DNA of 64,000 bases, from contig NZ_JACOPQ010000005.1 of NCBI RefSeq assembly GCF_014287675.1, forward strand, positions 231,192 through 295,191, written 5' to 3'. Position 1 is the stretch's first letter; each line of letters opens with the position of its first letter. Below, in pieces: positions 17,451-25,241 of the stretch. Position numbers and translations under genes: made by a program. Source of the stretch: Lawsonibacter faecis. GTDB lineage: Bacteria; Bacillota; Clostridia; Oscillospirales; Oscillospiraceae. The notes beneath the pieces are model-generated. The model had not been told where the DNA came from, did no database searches, and saw nothing but the letters and a program-made list of their open reading frames with translations.

Positions 17451-18551
17451 TTAATCCCGTACCCGGCCAAAATACCAGCCGGTGACTCCGTCCTTTTTGG
17501 CCAGGATGCCGCGCGAGGTACGCTCCACCACCTTGAGCACGTCCCCTGGCTCCACGGGAAGGCGGTAGTCGGTGGAGTCCTCGCAGCGCACCTCCCCCCG
17601 GTCCTCCCAGAGGTAGGCGGTCAGCACGTCCAGCACCCGGCCGCTCTCCAGGTGGCGGCAGCGTGAGAACTCCTCTCCCCGCTCCAGAACCTCCAGCGCG
17701 TTTTTGCCCCAGCGGATATTGATGGAGTCCGTGCTCCCGGCCTGGCCGTCCAGAGCGGTGACGGCGGGCAGGTCATCATAGGAGATGAACGAGAAGTCCC
17801 CGCCGGGTCCGCCGGGGATGATCAGCAGATTGAGCTGGCAGTCCCGCTTGAGGGCACAGCCGCCGTCGATACTGATAATGTGCTTCTCCCGGCTGATAAG
17901 CGGGTTGGCGCAGGGGATTTTCTCCCGGTAGAGTGTGACGGGCCAGTGGCCCACCACGCACCACTTCTCCAGGTGGGTGTCCTGGGAGAGAAAATCGTCG
18001 TTTTTCATGCAGCGCCAGGACTCCAGCTCCTCCATATGCTCCGCGGAGGGTACGCCGCCGTGGACAAAGATGATATCCTGGGTGTCTATGATGGTGGGAA
18101 GCTCCCGCAGAAAACGAAACTCCCGCTCGAACGGCCCGGCGACGGCGGCGCGCAGCCGCTCCTGGTCCATGCACGCCTCCTCGGTGAGGCCCGCCTCCAT
18201 CCCCATCTGCACCAAGGTGCAGCGGCGGCCAAAGTGGCGCAAATAGTAGTCAAAGAATTCCCAGCTCAGCTCCTCCCGGCCGTCCACGAAGCCCACCACC
18301 AGGTCGTCGCAGTTGCCGCAGAGGGTGTGGACGGTGTGGGTGGCGCTCAGGTCCATCAGGAGGCGCAGGGTCTCCAGGCTCCGTTCCCCCTTCTCCAGCA
18401 TATCGCCCAGGACAAAGAGGATATCGTCCCGGCAGAAGCCCGCCTTGGCCAGCACGGCCTTGAGGTAGTCCGGGGTGCCGTGGATATCGCTCACCGCCAG
18501 GACGCGCCGGTCGGCGGGCAGGTTCATTCGTATGACTTTGGCTTTCAGCAT
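17451..18551 (-). CDS. Metallophosphoesterase (calcineurin-like) with C-terminal SH3-like domain
   Basis: 366 residues. Metal-binding motifs in order: DIHG (about 21-24), GDMLEKG (about 48), GNCDD (a Cys variant of GNHD), VHGG (near 165) and VVGHWPV (near 202), giving a PrpE/ApaH-like diphosphatase or phosphatase core. The last about 40 residues (VEPGDVLKVVERTSRGILAK..WYFG) look like a small SH3-type beta domain. Substrate unknown; a diadenosine tetraphosphatase-like activity is possible. No membrane segment. Confidence 0.82.
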   Translation of the reverse strand: MLKAKVIRMNLPADRRVLAVSDIHGTPDYLKAVLAKAGFCRDDILFVLGDMLEKGERSLETLRLLMDLSATHTVHTLCGNCDDLVVGFVDGREELSWEFFDYYLRHFGRRCTLVQMGMEAGLTEEACMDQERLRAAVAGPFEREFRFLRELPTIIDTQDIIFVHGGVPSAEHMEELESWRCMKNDDFLSQDTHLEKWCVVGHWPVTLYREKIPCANPLISREKHIISIDGGCALKRDCQLNLLIIPGGPGGDFSFISYDDLPAVTALDGQAGSTDSINIRWGKNALEVLERGEEFSRCRHLESGRVLDVLTAYLWEDRGEVRCEDSTDYRLPVEPGDVLKVVERTSRGILAKKDGVTGWYFGRVRD

Positions 18552-18617
18552 GGTCGTGACCTCGCTCTATTTTCGTGATTGATGGCCTATTCTATCACAG
18601 ATAGGGTTAAAAGTAAA

Positions 18618-18645
18618 AGCCGGCCGCGCAAAAGCGCGGCCGGCT
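18618..18645 (-). terminator. Terminator of the cupin gene
   Basis: Perfect 11-bp stem AGCCGGCCGCG/CGCGGCCGGCT with TTTT on the minus-strand side. Confidence 0.85.
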
Positions 18646-18676
18646 TTCTACCGGTGCTCTTATGTGCCGGGAGAAA

Positions 18677-19006
18677 TTATTGCTCGGGCACCACGGCAAA
18701 GAACGTCAGGTCCTCCGGGCCGTCGTTGATGAGGCTGTGGGTGTGGCCCTTGGGGCAGTAATGACACTGCCCCGCTGTCACGGTCTCCTCCCCGCCGTCG
18801 TACAGCACCCGGCCCGTGCCGGAGAGAACAAAGATAATTTCGCTGCTGGTATCGTGGGTGTGCCCGCCGATGGACGCACCGGAAACCAGTCTGCCGCGCA
18901 AAATTTTATTCCGCCCGTCCATATACATCCGGGCCGCAAGCTCCCTTTCCCCGCCTTTAAAATGGGGAATCACGGTCTCCTCCATGCTGTCAAAGTCAAT
19001 CAGCAT
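18677..19006 (-). CDS. Single-domain cupin protein
   Basis: 109 residues. Cupin motif 1 is GGHTHDTSSEIIFVLSGTG and motif 2 is GQCHYCPKGHTHSLIND, with the metal-ligand type His and Glu residues present. Small cupins of this type bind a metal ion and a small ligand; the substrate is unknown. Start ATG at 19006 is chosen for its AGGAGG nine bases upstream; the in-frame extension to 19024 lacks a site. Confidence 0.85.
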   Translation of the reverse strand: MLIDFDSMEETVIPHFKGGERELAARMYMDGRNKILRGRLVSGASIGGHTHDTSSEIIFVLSGTGRVLYDGGEETVTAGQCHYCPKGHTHSLINDGPEDLTFFAVVPEQ

Positions 19007-19047
19007 CGTATTTTTCCTCCTCAATGCCCCGCTCGCGTTTATCCATA

Positions 19048-19090
19048 CGATTACCGGCCCTTTGCCACAAACGCCACCCAGCCGTTTTTC
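19048..19090. repeat. Duplicated 3' end of prmA (copy 1 of 43-bp direct repeat)
   Basis: These 43 bp are identical to 19202-19244, the last codons and stop of prmA. The copies are 154 bp apart. Between them lie two hairpins: CCCCACGAAAGAC/GTCTTTTGTGGGG-type (about 19092-19119) and GCCTGACGGAA/TTCCGCCAGGC (about 19141-19167). Confidence 0.9.
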
Positions 19091-19204
19091 GCCCCACGAA
19101 AGACGAGTCTTTTGTGGGGACCCCTCATTTTTTATTTATCGCCTGACGGAAGTCAATTCCGCCAGGCTCCGCGGTACTCGCCGCGCTTGTGTTGACCCGT
19201 GCGA

Positions 19205-20182
19205 TTACCGGCCCTTTGCCACAAACGCCACCCAGCCGTTTTTCTCTTTCTTCTCCACGACGGACAGTCCCCGGCTCTCGATGGCGGCTCGGACCTCGTC
19301 GGCCCGGCTGTCGATGATGCCGGAGCAGATAAAGGTGCCGCCCTCAGCCAGCAGGCCGGGCACCTGGGCGGAGAGGGGGATGATGACGTCAGCCACAATA
19401 TTGGCCAGGACCAGCTCATATCTCCGCTCGGCCAGCTCTGCGGCCAGGGCCTTGTCGGACAGCACGTCCCCGGCCCGGACGGTGTATCTGTCCCGGCCGA
19501 TGCCGTTCATCCCTGCGTTCTCGTAGGCCACGCCCACGGCCTTGGGGTCGATGTCCACCCCCACGGCGGACACGCCGCCCAGGCGGAGGGCGGCGATGGA
19601 GAGGATACCGCTGCCGCAGCCCAGATCCAGCACGGCGTCGCCGGGCCTGGTGCACGCCTCCACGCCCTCCAGGCAGAGCTGGGTGGAGGCGTGGGACCCG
19701 GTGCCGAAAATCAGGCCGGGGTTCAGGTAGAGGGCGGTGCGGCCCGCCGGAACCTCCCCGCTTTCCTTTTCCCACTCGGGGACGATGTAAAGCCGCTCTC
19801 CCACGCTGAGGGGCTTGTAGTACTGCTTCCAGTTGTTGGCCCAGTCCTCCTCACAGAGGGAGGCTGTGCGCACCTGCAGGGTGCCGGGGGCCTTAGCCCG
19901 TGTACGGAACGCCTCAAGACCATCGGTAATCTGCGCCAGCTTCCCGTGCCCGTTGGAGTCGTCGGTGACATAGAACTTCACCCGGGCCACGCCCCGCATC
20001 CGCTCCAGCAGGTCCTCGTCCACGTAGTCCCAGTACTGCCGGTTCTGTTCCAGAAAGGCCTGAAACTCCGCCTCGCCCTCGATCACCAGGCCGCCCGTAT
20101 CGAAGCGGGTGAGATAGGCGGACAGCTCGTCCAGCCCGGCATCGGTGGTGTCGATGGATACTTCCAGCCATTTATCGTCCAT
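19205..20182 (-). CDS. prmA: Ribosomal protein L11 methyltransferase
   Basis: 325 residues, slightly longer than E. coli PrmA. The C-terminal methyltransferase domain shows VLDLGCGSGILSIAALRLGG, the acidic GVDIDPKAV and the catalytic-loop type motif LVLANIVADVII. The N-terminal substrate-recognition domain and LIFGTGSHASTQLCLE linker are also typical. It trimethylates L11. The gene's last 40 bases are duplicated downstream. Confidence 0.95.
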   Translation of the reverse strand: MDDKWLEVSIDTTDAGLDELSAYLTRFDTGGLVIEGEAEFQAFLEQNRQYWDYVDEDLLERMRGVARVKFYVTDDSNGHGKLAQITDGLEAFRTRAKAPGTLQVRTASLCEEDWANNWKQYYKPLSVGERLYIVPEWEKESGEVPAGRTALYLNPGLIFGTGSHASTQLCLEGVEACTRPGDAVLDLGCGSGILSIAALRLGGVSAVGVDIDPKAVGVAYENAGMNGIGRDRYTVRAGDVLSDKALAAELAERRYELVLANIVADVIIPLSAQVPGLLAEGGTFICSGIIDSRADEVRAAIESRGLSVVEKKEKNGWVAFVAKGR

Positions 20183-20208
20183 ATTGAATGTTCCTTTCAG
20201 GATAGAGG

Positions 20209-20238
20209 TACCGCCCCGCCCATTCAGGCGGGGCGGTA
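20209..20238 (-). terminator. Hairpin between the DegV gene and prmA
   Basis: Perfect 12-bp stem TACCGCCCCGCC/GGCGGGGCGGTA with a 6-nt loop, 17 bp beyond the DegV stop. No T run on the minus strand, so it may only attenuate. Confidence 0.5.
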
Positions 20239-20254
20239 TGATTGTATCACAGTT

Positions 20255-21127
20255 TTACCGCTTTGTCCCCAGGAAAAACAGCGCCATGGTGCCGGGGCCG
20301 GAGTGGGCGCCGATGACGGGGCCCACGTTGTTGATGACGACCTTTTTCACACCAAAGCGCTTCTTCACATCGGCGGCCACCTGCTCGGCCTCCGCCAGGC
20401 AGTCGCCGTGGCTGATGAAGACAATCTGGCTGCCGGGATCGATGGCGGTCTCCTCCATATGGTCCACCAGGGCGGTGAGGGAGGCGGCGCGGCCCCGGGC
20501 CTTGCCCACGTTGATGAGATGGCCCTCGTCATCCACATGGAGCACGGGCTTGATATGGAGCATGGAGCCCAGAACGGCGGTGGCGGCGCTGACCCGGCCG
20601 CCCCGCTTGAGGAAGTGGAGGTCGTCCACGGTGAACCAGTGGCAGAGGTGAAGCTTGTTCTGCTCGGTCCAGTCCCGGACCTCCTCAATGCTCTTGCCCG
20701 CCTTCTTCTGCTCCGCGGCGTGCCAGATCAGGAGGCCCTGACCCAGAGAGGCGCAGAGGGTGTCCACGGTGAAGATCTTTCGCTCCGGGTACTTCTCACG
20801 CAGCTCGGCCACGGCCATGGTGGAGGACTGGTAGGTGGCGGAGAGGCCGGAGGAGAAAGCAAGGACCAGCACATCCTTCCCCGCGGCAAGGATGGGGTCG
20901 ATGAGATCGGTGTAGTCCGCCACGTTGACGGCGGCGGTGGTGGCCATCTCACCGGCGCGGAGCACCCTGTAAAACTCCTTGGGGTCCATCTCCCTGTCGT
21001 CGGGATAGTTGTGGCGGGTGATGCCCTGGAGCGTAAAGGAGAGGGGCAGGACCTCCACCCCAAGCTCCTTCACCAGGGCTGCGGGCAGGTCGGCGGACGA
21101 GTCGGTGACGATGACAAATTCGCTCAT
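20255..21127 (-). CDS. DegV family fatty-acid-binding protein
   Basis: 290 residues. The family signature VIVTDSSADLPAALV opens the protein; FSSGLSATYQSS is the ligand-contacting loop, GPVIGAHSGPGTMALFF the C-terminal hallmark. DegV proteins bind a single long-chain fatty acid; in Firmicutes the FakB members hand it to the FakA kinase. Start ATG at 21127 follows GGAGGTTCCAC; the longer frame to 21166 is not supported. Probably co-transcribed with the upstream DUF1836 gene (69-bp gap). Confidence 0.92.
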   Translation of the reverse strand: MSEFVIVTDSSADLPAALVKELGVEVLPLSFTLQGITRHNYPDDREMDPKEFYRVLRAGEMATTAAVNVADYTDLIDPILAAGKDVLVLAFSSGLSATYQSSTMAVAELREKYPERKIFTVDTLCASLGQGLLIWHAAEQKKAGKSIEEVRDWTEQNKLHLCHWFTVDDLHFLKRGGRVSAATAVLGSMLHIKPVLHVDDEGHLINVGKARGRAASLTALVDHMEETAIDPGSQIVFISHGDCLAEAEQVAADVKKRFGVKKVVINNVGPVIGAHSGPGTMALFFLGTKR

Positions 21128-21196
21128 GTGGAACCTCCATTGGTCATGCGCCGGGTTTTTGTCCACAACGCACGGTATTATTTTATCCGAATATTT

Positions 21197-21763
21197 CTAT
21201 TCGTTTTCGCTCTTGGGGCATTTCTTGGTCTTTTCCTTACTCTTCTCCAGCAGGGGGCGGCGCTCCTGGAGAATCTCCAGCACCCGCTGGCAGGCCAGCT
21301 TGTCCGCATAGCTGCGCAGGGCGAGGGCCAGGGCCAGCCTGGGCAGTTCCTCCTCCCCCACGTCCTCAGCGAGGCTCTGGGCGGTCTCGTTGAGCGCCGC
21401 GTCCAGCTCACGGCAGAAGTGGGCGTAGAGGGCCTCAGCGTCCTTGTCCGGGACGCTGGTGCCTGCGGCGATGAGGCTGCTGGCATCCTTCACGGAGAGA
21501 ACCTGCTTCAGCGCGCAGATAGCGGTGAGGTAAGCCAGGTGGGTGCGGTGGTAGCGCTTGCCCTCGGCCCGGGGGAGCATACCGTCCTTAATGTAATTGT
21601 TCACCATGGCTGATGTGAGGCTCTCCCCCTCGTCGAAGTGGATGAGCTGGCGGGGCATATAGGAGATGATCTGGTCCATGTACAGGCCAATATCGGGAAA
21701 GGCGTCCCACGCCTGGGGCCGTTCTTCGGCCAGACGGCGTTTGAGTTCCGCAATTTCTTCCAT
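21197..21763 (-). CDS. DUF1836 family putative HTH regulator
   Basis: 188 residues. DUF1836 proteins have a MerR-like winged helix; here it appears as ESLTSAMVNNYIKDGMLPRA followed by KRYHRTHLAYLTAICALKQVLS. Acidic/basic C-terminus rich in Lys and Glu. Encoded directly before the DegV gene, so it may regulate it or itself. The promoter region carries an 11-bp inverted repeat. Confidence 0.82.
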   Translation of the reverse strand: MEEIAELKRRLAEERPQAWDAFPDIGLYMDQIISYMPRQLIHFDEGESLTSAMVNNYIKDGMLPRAEGKRYHRTHLAYLTAICALKQVLSVKDASSLIAAGTSVPDKDAEALYAHFCRELDAALNETAQSLAEDVGEEELPRLALALALRSYADKLACQRVLEILQERRPLLEKSKEKTKKCPKSENE

Positions 21764-21778
21764 GGCGCGCTCCTCTCA

Positions 21779-21843
21779 TAGTTTTAAAAATGATGACATA
21801 AAATTTTAAAACTATTATACCACATAGAAAGAAAAGCTGTAAA
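21779..21843 (-). promoter_or_regulatory. Promoter and inverted repeat of the DUF1836-DegV unit
   Basis: Minus strand TTTACA (21843-21838), 18-bp spacer, TATAAT (21819-21814). A perfect 11-bp inverted repeat, TAGTTTTAAAA (21779-21789) and TTTTAAAACTA (21804-21814), overlaps the -10 and start site: a plausible operator. Confidence 0.65.
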
Positions 21844-21874
21844 GAGCAAAAGGTCTTGAAATCAGCCGTTTTCA

Positions 21875-21897
21875 GTCACATAACAGAATTATGTGAC
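21875..21897. promoter_or_regulatory. Operator-like palindrome
   Basis: GTCACATAA and TTATGTGAC form a perfect 9-bp inverted repeat around CAGAA, about 32 bp upstream of the DUF1836 -35 box. No binding protein can be assigned. Confidence 0.4.
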
Positions 21898-21922
21898 GTT
21901 TTCACCTTCTTGGGCGGCAAAA

Positions 21923-21954
21923 GGGCGCGGGCGGCAGTTTTGCCGCCCGCGCCC
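21923..21954 (-). terminator. Terminator of the 22044 gene
   Basis: A 14-bp perfect stem GGGCGCGGGCGGCA/TGCCGCCCGCGCCC followed on the minus strand by TTTTG. It ends the transcript arriving from 22044. Confidence 0.75.
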
Positions 21955-22043
21955 CTCTCCGCGCCATCCATTCAGCCCTGCCCCGGCGGACACCGTGCGC
22001 CCTTCGCCGGCGGCGGTCCATGCGGAAAGCCAGAAAAAACCCC

Positions 22044-22346
22044 TCATATCCCCGGAAGTTCTGTGTTCTCCAGGAGGCTGTGGATCTCCCCCCTGCCCGC
22101 CTCGTACCCCATACGGAAGCCCTGCATAAAGTAATGCCGCCGCTCGCACTCAATATCGCAGGAGGTGCAGTCCTGATATTCGTCAAAATCCACCTGCGCG
22201 GGATCCACACACTGGGCGAGCTGAACCTCCAAATCCGCGATCCGCGCGAGAAGCTTGCGGTAGGCCTGGGTCTTGGCGATCTCTCCCTCATCAAACGGCG
22301 TGCACGACTCATACAGAACATCCAGCGAAGTTTTTTCCCGATTCAT
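22044..22346 (-). CDS. Small conserved hypothetical protein (DUF6809-like)
   Basis: 100 residues, soluble, helical. The plan LDVLYESCTPFDEGEI, a coiled segment YRKLLARIADLEVQLAQ and the ending FMQGFRMGYEAG is that of small Firmicutes proteins annotated DUF6809; function unknown. Three Cys lie in CTSCDIEC. Start ATG at 22346 follows GGAGGAGATATT; the longer open frame upstream is not used. Divergent from the TetR gene. Confidence 0.6.
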   Translation of the reverse strand: MNREKTSLDVLYESCTPFDEGEIAKTQAYRKLLARIADLEVQLAQCVDPAQVDFDEYQDCTSCDIECERRHYFMQGFRMGYEAGRGEIHSLLENTELPGI

Positions 22347-22456
22347 AATATCTCCTCCGTAAAGCGATTCTGAGTGATTTACTGACATTGGCCGTCCAGG
22401 TTTCGGAGCGGTGCAGACTGGCGCGTCCTGCACCGGCTTTTTCTGCCGCTACCCCC

Positions 22457-22496
22457 TTGACAAAAATTTTAATAGCGCTATAATGAACATTGTTCA
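22457..22496 (+). promoter_or_regulatory. TetR gene promoter with autoregulatory operator
   Basis: TTGACA (22457-22462), 16-bp spacer, TATAAT (22479-22484), then the perfect palindrome TGAACATTGTTCA (22484-22496) at the start site. The same half-sites recur before the gene at 23429. Confidence 0.85.
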
Positions 22497-22512
22497 GATT
22501 GGAGGGCGACGT

Positions 22513-23067
22513 ATGAACCGAACCGTCACCAGCCGCGAGCAGCTCCTGGCCGCCGCCAAGGAGATTGCCTACGGCCAGGGACTCTCACAGGTGAATATCC
22601 GTGCCGTGGCGTCCAAATGCGGCGTTGCGGTGGGGTCCATCTACAACTACTTCCCCACCAAGGCGGACCTCATCGCCGCGGTGATAGAGGACTTCTGGCG
22701 CCAGGCCGCCCATATGGAGTCCTGCGTACCCGGTCCTGGGGAGCCCTTTCCCGCCTACGTCGGGCGGCTTTACAGCGAGCTGCGCCGGAATTTGTCCGCG
22801 TTTCAGTCCGGGTGGCTGTCCCAGATCGCCGCCCTGGGGGCCGACGAGCGGCAGAAGGGCCGGGCGCTGGAGGAAAAATGCTTTGAGCACATTAAGCGCG
22901 GTCTGCTCCACGCGCTGGAGGGCTGCCCCTCCGCCTCCCCCCTGCTGGCGGATGCGGAAGGCCGGAGCGCCTTCGTGGACTTCGTCTTTCGCAATCTGCT
23001 CCTCCTGCTCCGCCGGGGCGATAGTGACTGCACCTACTTTCAGCAGATTCTGGAGGCGCTGCTTTAG
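22513..23067 (+). CDS. TetR family transcriptional regulator
   Basis: 184 residues. N-terminal HTH: EIAYGQGLSQVNIRAVASKCG, then VAVGSIYNYFPTKADLIAAV. The C-terminal ligand/dimer domain is divergent. Start ATG at 22513 follows GGAGGGCG. A palindromic operator sits on its own promoter and a close relative sits before the next membrane protein genes, so it most likely represses both. Confidence 0.9.
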   Translation: MNRTVTSREQLLAAAKEIAYGQGLSQVNIRAVASKCGVAVGSIYNYFPTKADLIAAVIEDFWRQAAHMESCVPGPGEPFPAYVGRLYSELRRNLSAFQSGWLSQIAALGADERQKGRALEEKCFEHIKRGLLHALEGCPSASPLLADAEGRSAFVDFVFRNLLLLLRRGDSDCTYFQQILEALL

Positions 23068-23393
23068 GCCTTGTCTGATACATGGCGATATGCCCAGCGG
23101 CGTGGGTTTTTTTCGTCCGGGCAAGCAGTTCCTTTGCAGGAATCCCGACGGATTTCAAGGAAAAACTGGGCCGTCCGGGCGGAAAAAGGCCCGCCGATTG
23201 GCCGTGCTGATCTTTTTCATACAAGGTATAGCGCCCACGCTCCCGCATTACAGCAGAAACGGGTAATCCGCCAGGCGTGTCTTTATCCGGGCGAGGTGCC
23301 GGACAGGCGAGAGGCTTTATTGGAAGAATCTTGCCGGTACGATATCTTGTCCATAGGAAGGGGCGGCGGGGCGGAATCCCTTTTCCCTTTAAC
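23068..23393. other. Intergenic stretch without a supported gene
   Basis: No coding frame with a credible start or codon use. Open frames on the minus strand are rich in Pro/Arg/Gly and have no ribosome binding site. The composition and strings such as GCAGGAATCCCGACGGATTT suggest a dispersed non-coding repeat, which would need comparison with the rest of the genome. Confidence 0.4.
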
Positions 23394-23406
23394 TGAACAT
23401 AGTTCA
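23394..23406 (+). promoter_or_regulatory. Second TetR operator
   Basis: TGAACATAGTTCA shares the TGAAC/GTTCA half-sites with the palindrome on the TetR promoter and lies 22 bp before the ATG at 23429. Confidence 0.7.
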
Positions 23407-23428
23407 TATTGAAAAGGAGATTGATTTT

Positions 23429-24100
23429 ATGGCACAGGCAATGGTTGAAACAATTTTTGACGCGGTATACCTCTGCACCGTTATCACACTGGGCGTTCTG
23501 ATGCTCCGCGGGGCCGGAGTGAACAGGCAGTTTACCCTCTTCGGCCTGATGGCGGTGCTTCTGGGCTGCGGCGACGCGTTCCATCTGGTTCCCCGGGCCT
23601 TCGCCCTCTGCACCACCGGACTGGAAGCCCACGCCGCAGCCCTGGGCGTGGGAAAATTCATCACCTCCATCACCATGACGCTCTTCTACGTGCTTCTCTA
23701 CCATATCTGGCGCCGGCGCTACCGTGTCGCGGGCAGAACCGGCCTGACGGCCGCCGTATACCTGTTGGCCGCCGCCCGCATTATTCTCTGTCTCTTCCCC
23801 CAGAACGCCTGGCTCAGCTATCGCCAGCCCCTGTTCTGGGGCGTGCTGCGCAACATCCCCTTTGCCGTCATGGGCCTGATTATCATTGTGCTCTTCTTTC
23901 AGGAGGCCAGACGGACCGGAGATTCTGCGTTCCGCTGGATGTGGCTCGCCATCGTCCTCTCCTTTGGGTTCTATATCCCCGTGGTCCTCTTTGCCGACGC
24001 CATCCCCCTCATTGGGATGCTGATGATACCCAAGACCCTGGCCTATGTATGGGTGGTGTGGATGGGCTTCTCCGAGTACCGCGGAAACCGGAAGGGCTGA
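23429..24100 (+). CDS. Seven-helix integral membrane protein, function unknown
   Basis: 223 residues, about seven hydrophobic segments covering most of the chain, ending in a short basic tail (YRGNRKG). No transport or catalytic motif recognised. ATG preceded by AAAAGGAG. Expected to be controlled by the adjacent TetR repressor through the operator at 23394; the next gene starts directly at its stop codon, so they act together. Confidence 0.75.
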   Translation: MAQAMVETIFDAVYLCTVITLGVLMLRGAGVNRQFTLFGLMAVLLGCGDAFHLVPRAFALCTTGLEAHAAALGVGKFITSITMTLFYVLLYHIWRRRYRVAGRTGLTAAVYLLAAARIILCLFPQNAWLSYRQPLFWGVLRNIPFAVMGLIIIVLFFQEARRTGDSAFRWMWLAIVLSFGFYIPVVLFADAIPLIGMLMIPKTLAYVWVVWMGFSEYRGNRKG

Positions 24101-24601
24101 ATGCGCATGGAGCGGTTAACGGCCTTTTTCCGCACCGTCGGCGGGAAGCTGCCGACGGTGCCCCCACGGGGCCTTCTGCTGGCTGCCGGCCTGGTGTGGC
24201 TGGCAGCGGGCGTCAATATTTTTCGTCTGGGCGCGCCGGACATGGCTTCCCACTGGGGAAGTCCCCTGCTCCCCCTCCTCTGTGCCCTGGCGGTTTTCCT
24301 GATTTTCTTCCTGGCAATTTTCCGGCGGCTTGTCACGAAGCACACCGCCCGGATTCTTGCCTATGAGGCGCGGCGGGTGATGGTCCTATATTTCTTTGAC
24401 AAAAAGAGCTACCTCCTCATGGCCTTTATGATGACCTTCGGCATCCTCCTGCGCTCCTCCCGTCTCGTTCCGCCTCTCTGGCTGGGGACCTTTTACGCCG
24501 GGCTCGGCGCCTCTCTCATGGGGGCGGGGCTGGGGTTTCTCCTCCAGTTTCTCCGGGCCATGCGGGCGCCCCTCTCACCGCCCGGCGGCGCCCAGGAATG
24601 A
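24101..24601 (+). CDS. Small integral membrane protein, function unknown
   Basis: 166 residues with about four membrane helices (27-45, 52-75, 100-118, 125-150) separated by a basic loop (FRRLVTKHTARILAYEARR). ATG abuts the TGA of the preceding gene with no gap, indicating translational coupling. No known family recognised. Confidence 0.75.
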   Translation: MRMERLTAFFRTVGGKLPTVPPRGLLLAAGLVWLAAGVNIFRLGAPDMASHWGSPLLPLLCALAVFLIFFLAIFRRLVTKHTARILAYEARRVMVLYFFDKKSYLLMAFMMTFGILLRSSRLVPPLWLGTFYAGLGASLMGAGLGFLLQFLRAMRAPLSPPGGAQE

Positions 24602-24618
24602 CAGAGAGGGATAAACAG

Positions 24619-24650
24619 CAAGACAGCCCGCCTATCGGCGGGCTGTCTTG
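24619..24650. terminator. Bidirectional terminator
   Basis: Perfect 14-bp stem CAAGACAGCCCGCC/GGCGGGCTGTCTTG with a TATC loop lies between the convergent genes ending at 24601 and 24651. Confidence 0.8.
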
Positions 24651-25151
24651 CTATCTCTCCAGGCCGAAGCCGTACTGAGCGCAGAGCTCATTCAGCTCCC
24701 GCCAGGGCTTGCCCCTGGAGAATCCGGCGGCCTCCTCCGGGTCCATGCCCAACATCAGCACCTGATAAACACCCAGCCGTTTCACCCGCTTTTTCAAAAC
24801 GGCGTGCTCTTTCCGCTCCTCGGCCACCATGCCCATATAGAGGATGGAAAAAATAATATCCAAATCCACGGCTTTGTCGGGGTCCCGCTCCCCGTACTTT
24901 TGGGTCAGCGCAGTGATGCGCTCCATGTCCGGCTCCCGGAAGGTCTCATCCACCATGTCGTAGACCGTGACGAAATCGGCGTACAGCCTATCGGCGCCGA
25001 AGAGGGCGCTGTCCCGGCGCAGCGCTTTGAAATACTGGGCGTCCTTTACCGCCAGCTTTGTGGGGCCGCCCGGCCGGGTCAGGTAGACGCACCAGCGGTC
25101 AAAGCTCCCCTCGTCGTATTCCAGAAAGGAGCCGTCGGAGAAGCGCTTCAT
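24651..25151 (-). CDS. Conserved hypothetical protein
   Basis: 166 residues, soluble. It opens KRFSDGSFLEYDEGSFDRWCVYL, a beta-hairpin-like start, followed by an alpha-helical body (YFKALRRDSALFGADRLYADF, VYDMVDETF). No motif of known function. Similar proteins occur in Clostridia as uncharacterised families. ATG preceded by a weak GGTGAAT-type site. It lies downstream of ppdK but a hairpin separates them. Confidence 0.65.
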   Translation of the reverse strand: MKRFSDGSFLEYDEGSFDRWCVYLTRPGGPTKLAVKDAQYFKALRRDSALFGADRLYADFVTVYDMVDETFREPDMERITALTQKYGERDPDKAVDLDIIFSILYMGMVAEERKEHAVLKKRVKRLGVYQVLMLGMDPEEAAGFSRGKPWRELNELCAQYGFGLER

Positions 25152-25188
25152 AATCTGTCCCGTGGATTCACCTTCTCTCTATGGAATA

Positions 25189-25224
25189 GCCGCCCCCGGC
25201 TCCTGCCGGAACCGGGGGCGGCCT
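25189..25224 (-). terminator. Hairpin downstream of ppdK
   Basis: A stem of about 12 bp (AGCCGCCCCCGG with CCGGGGGCGGCCT) lies 17 bp after the ppdK stop. The T run is poor. Confidence 0.6.
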
Positions 25225-25241
25225 ATTTGATTCAGTGCCGG

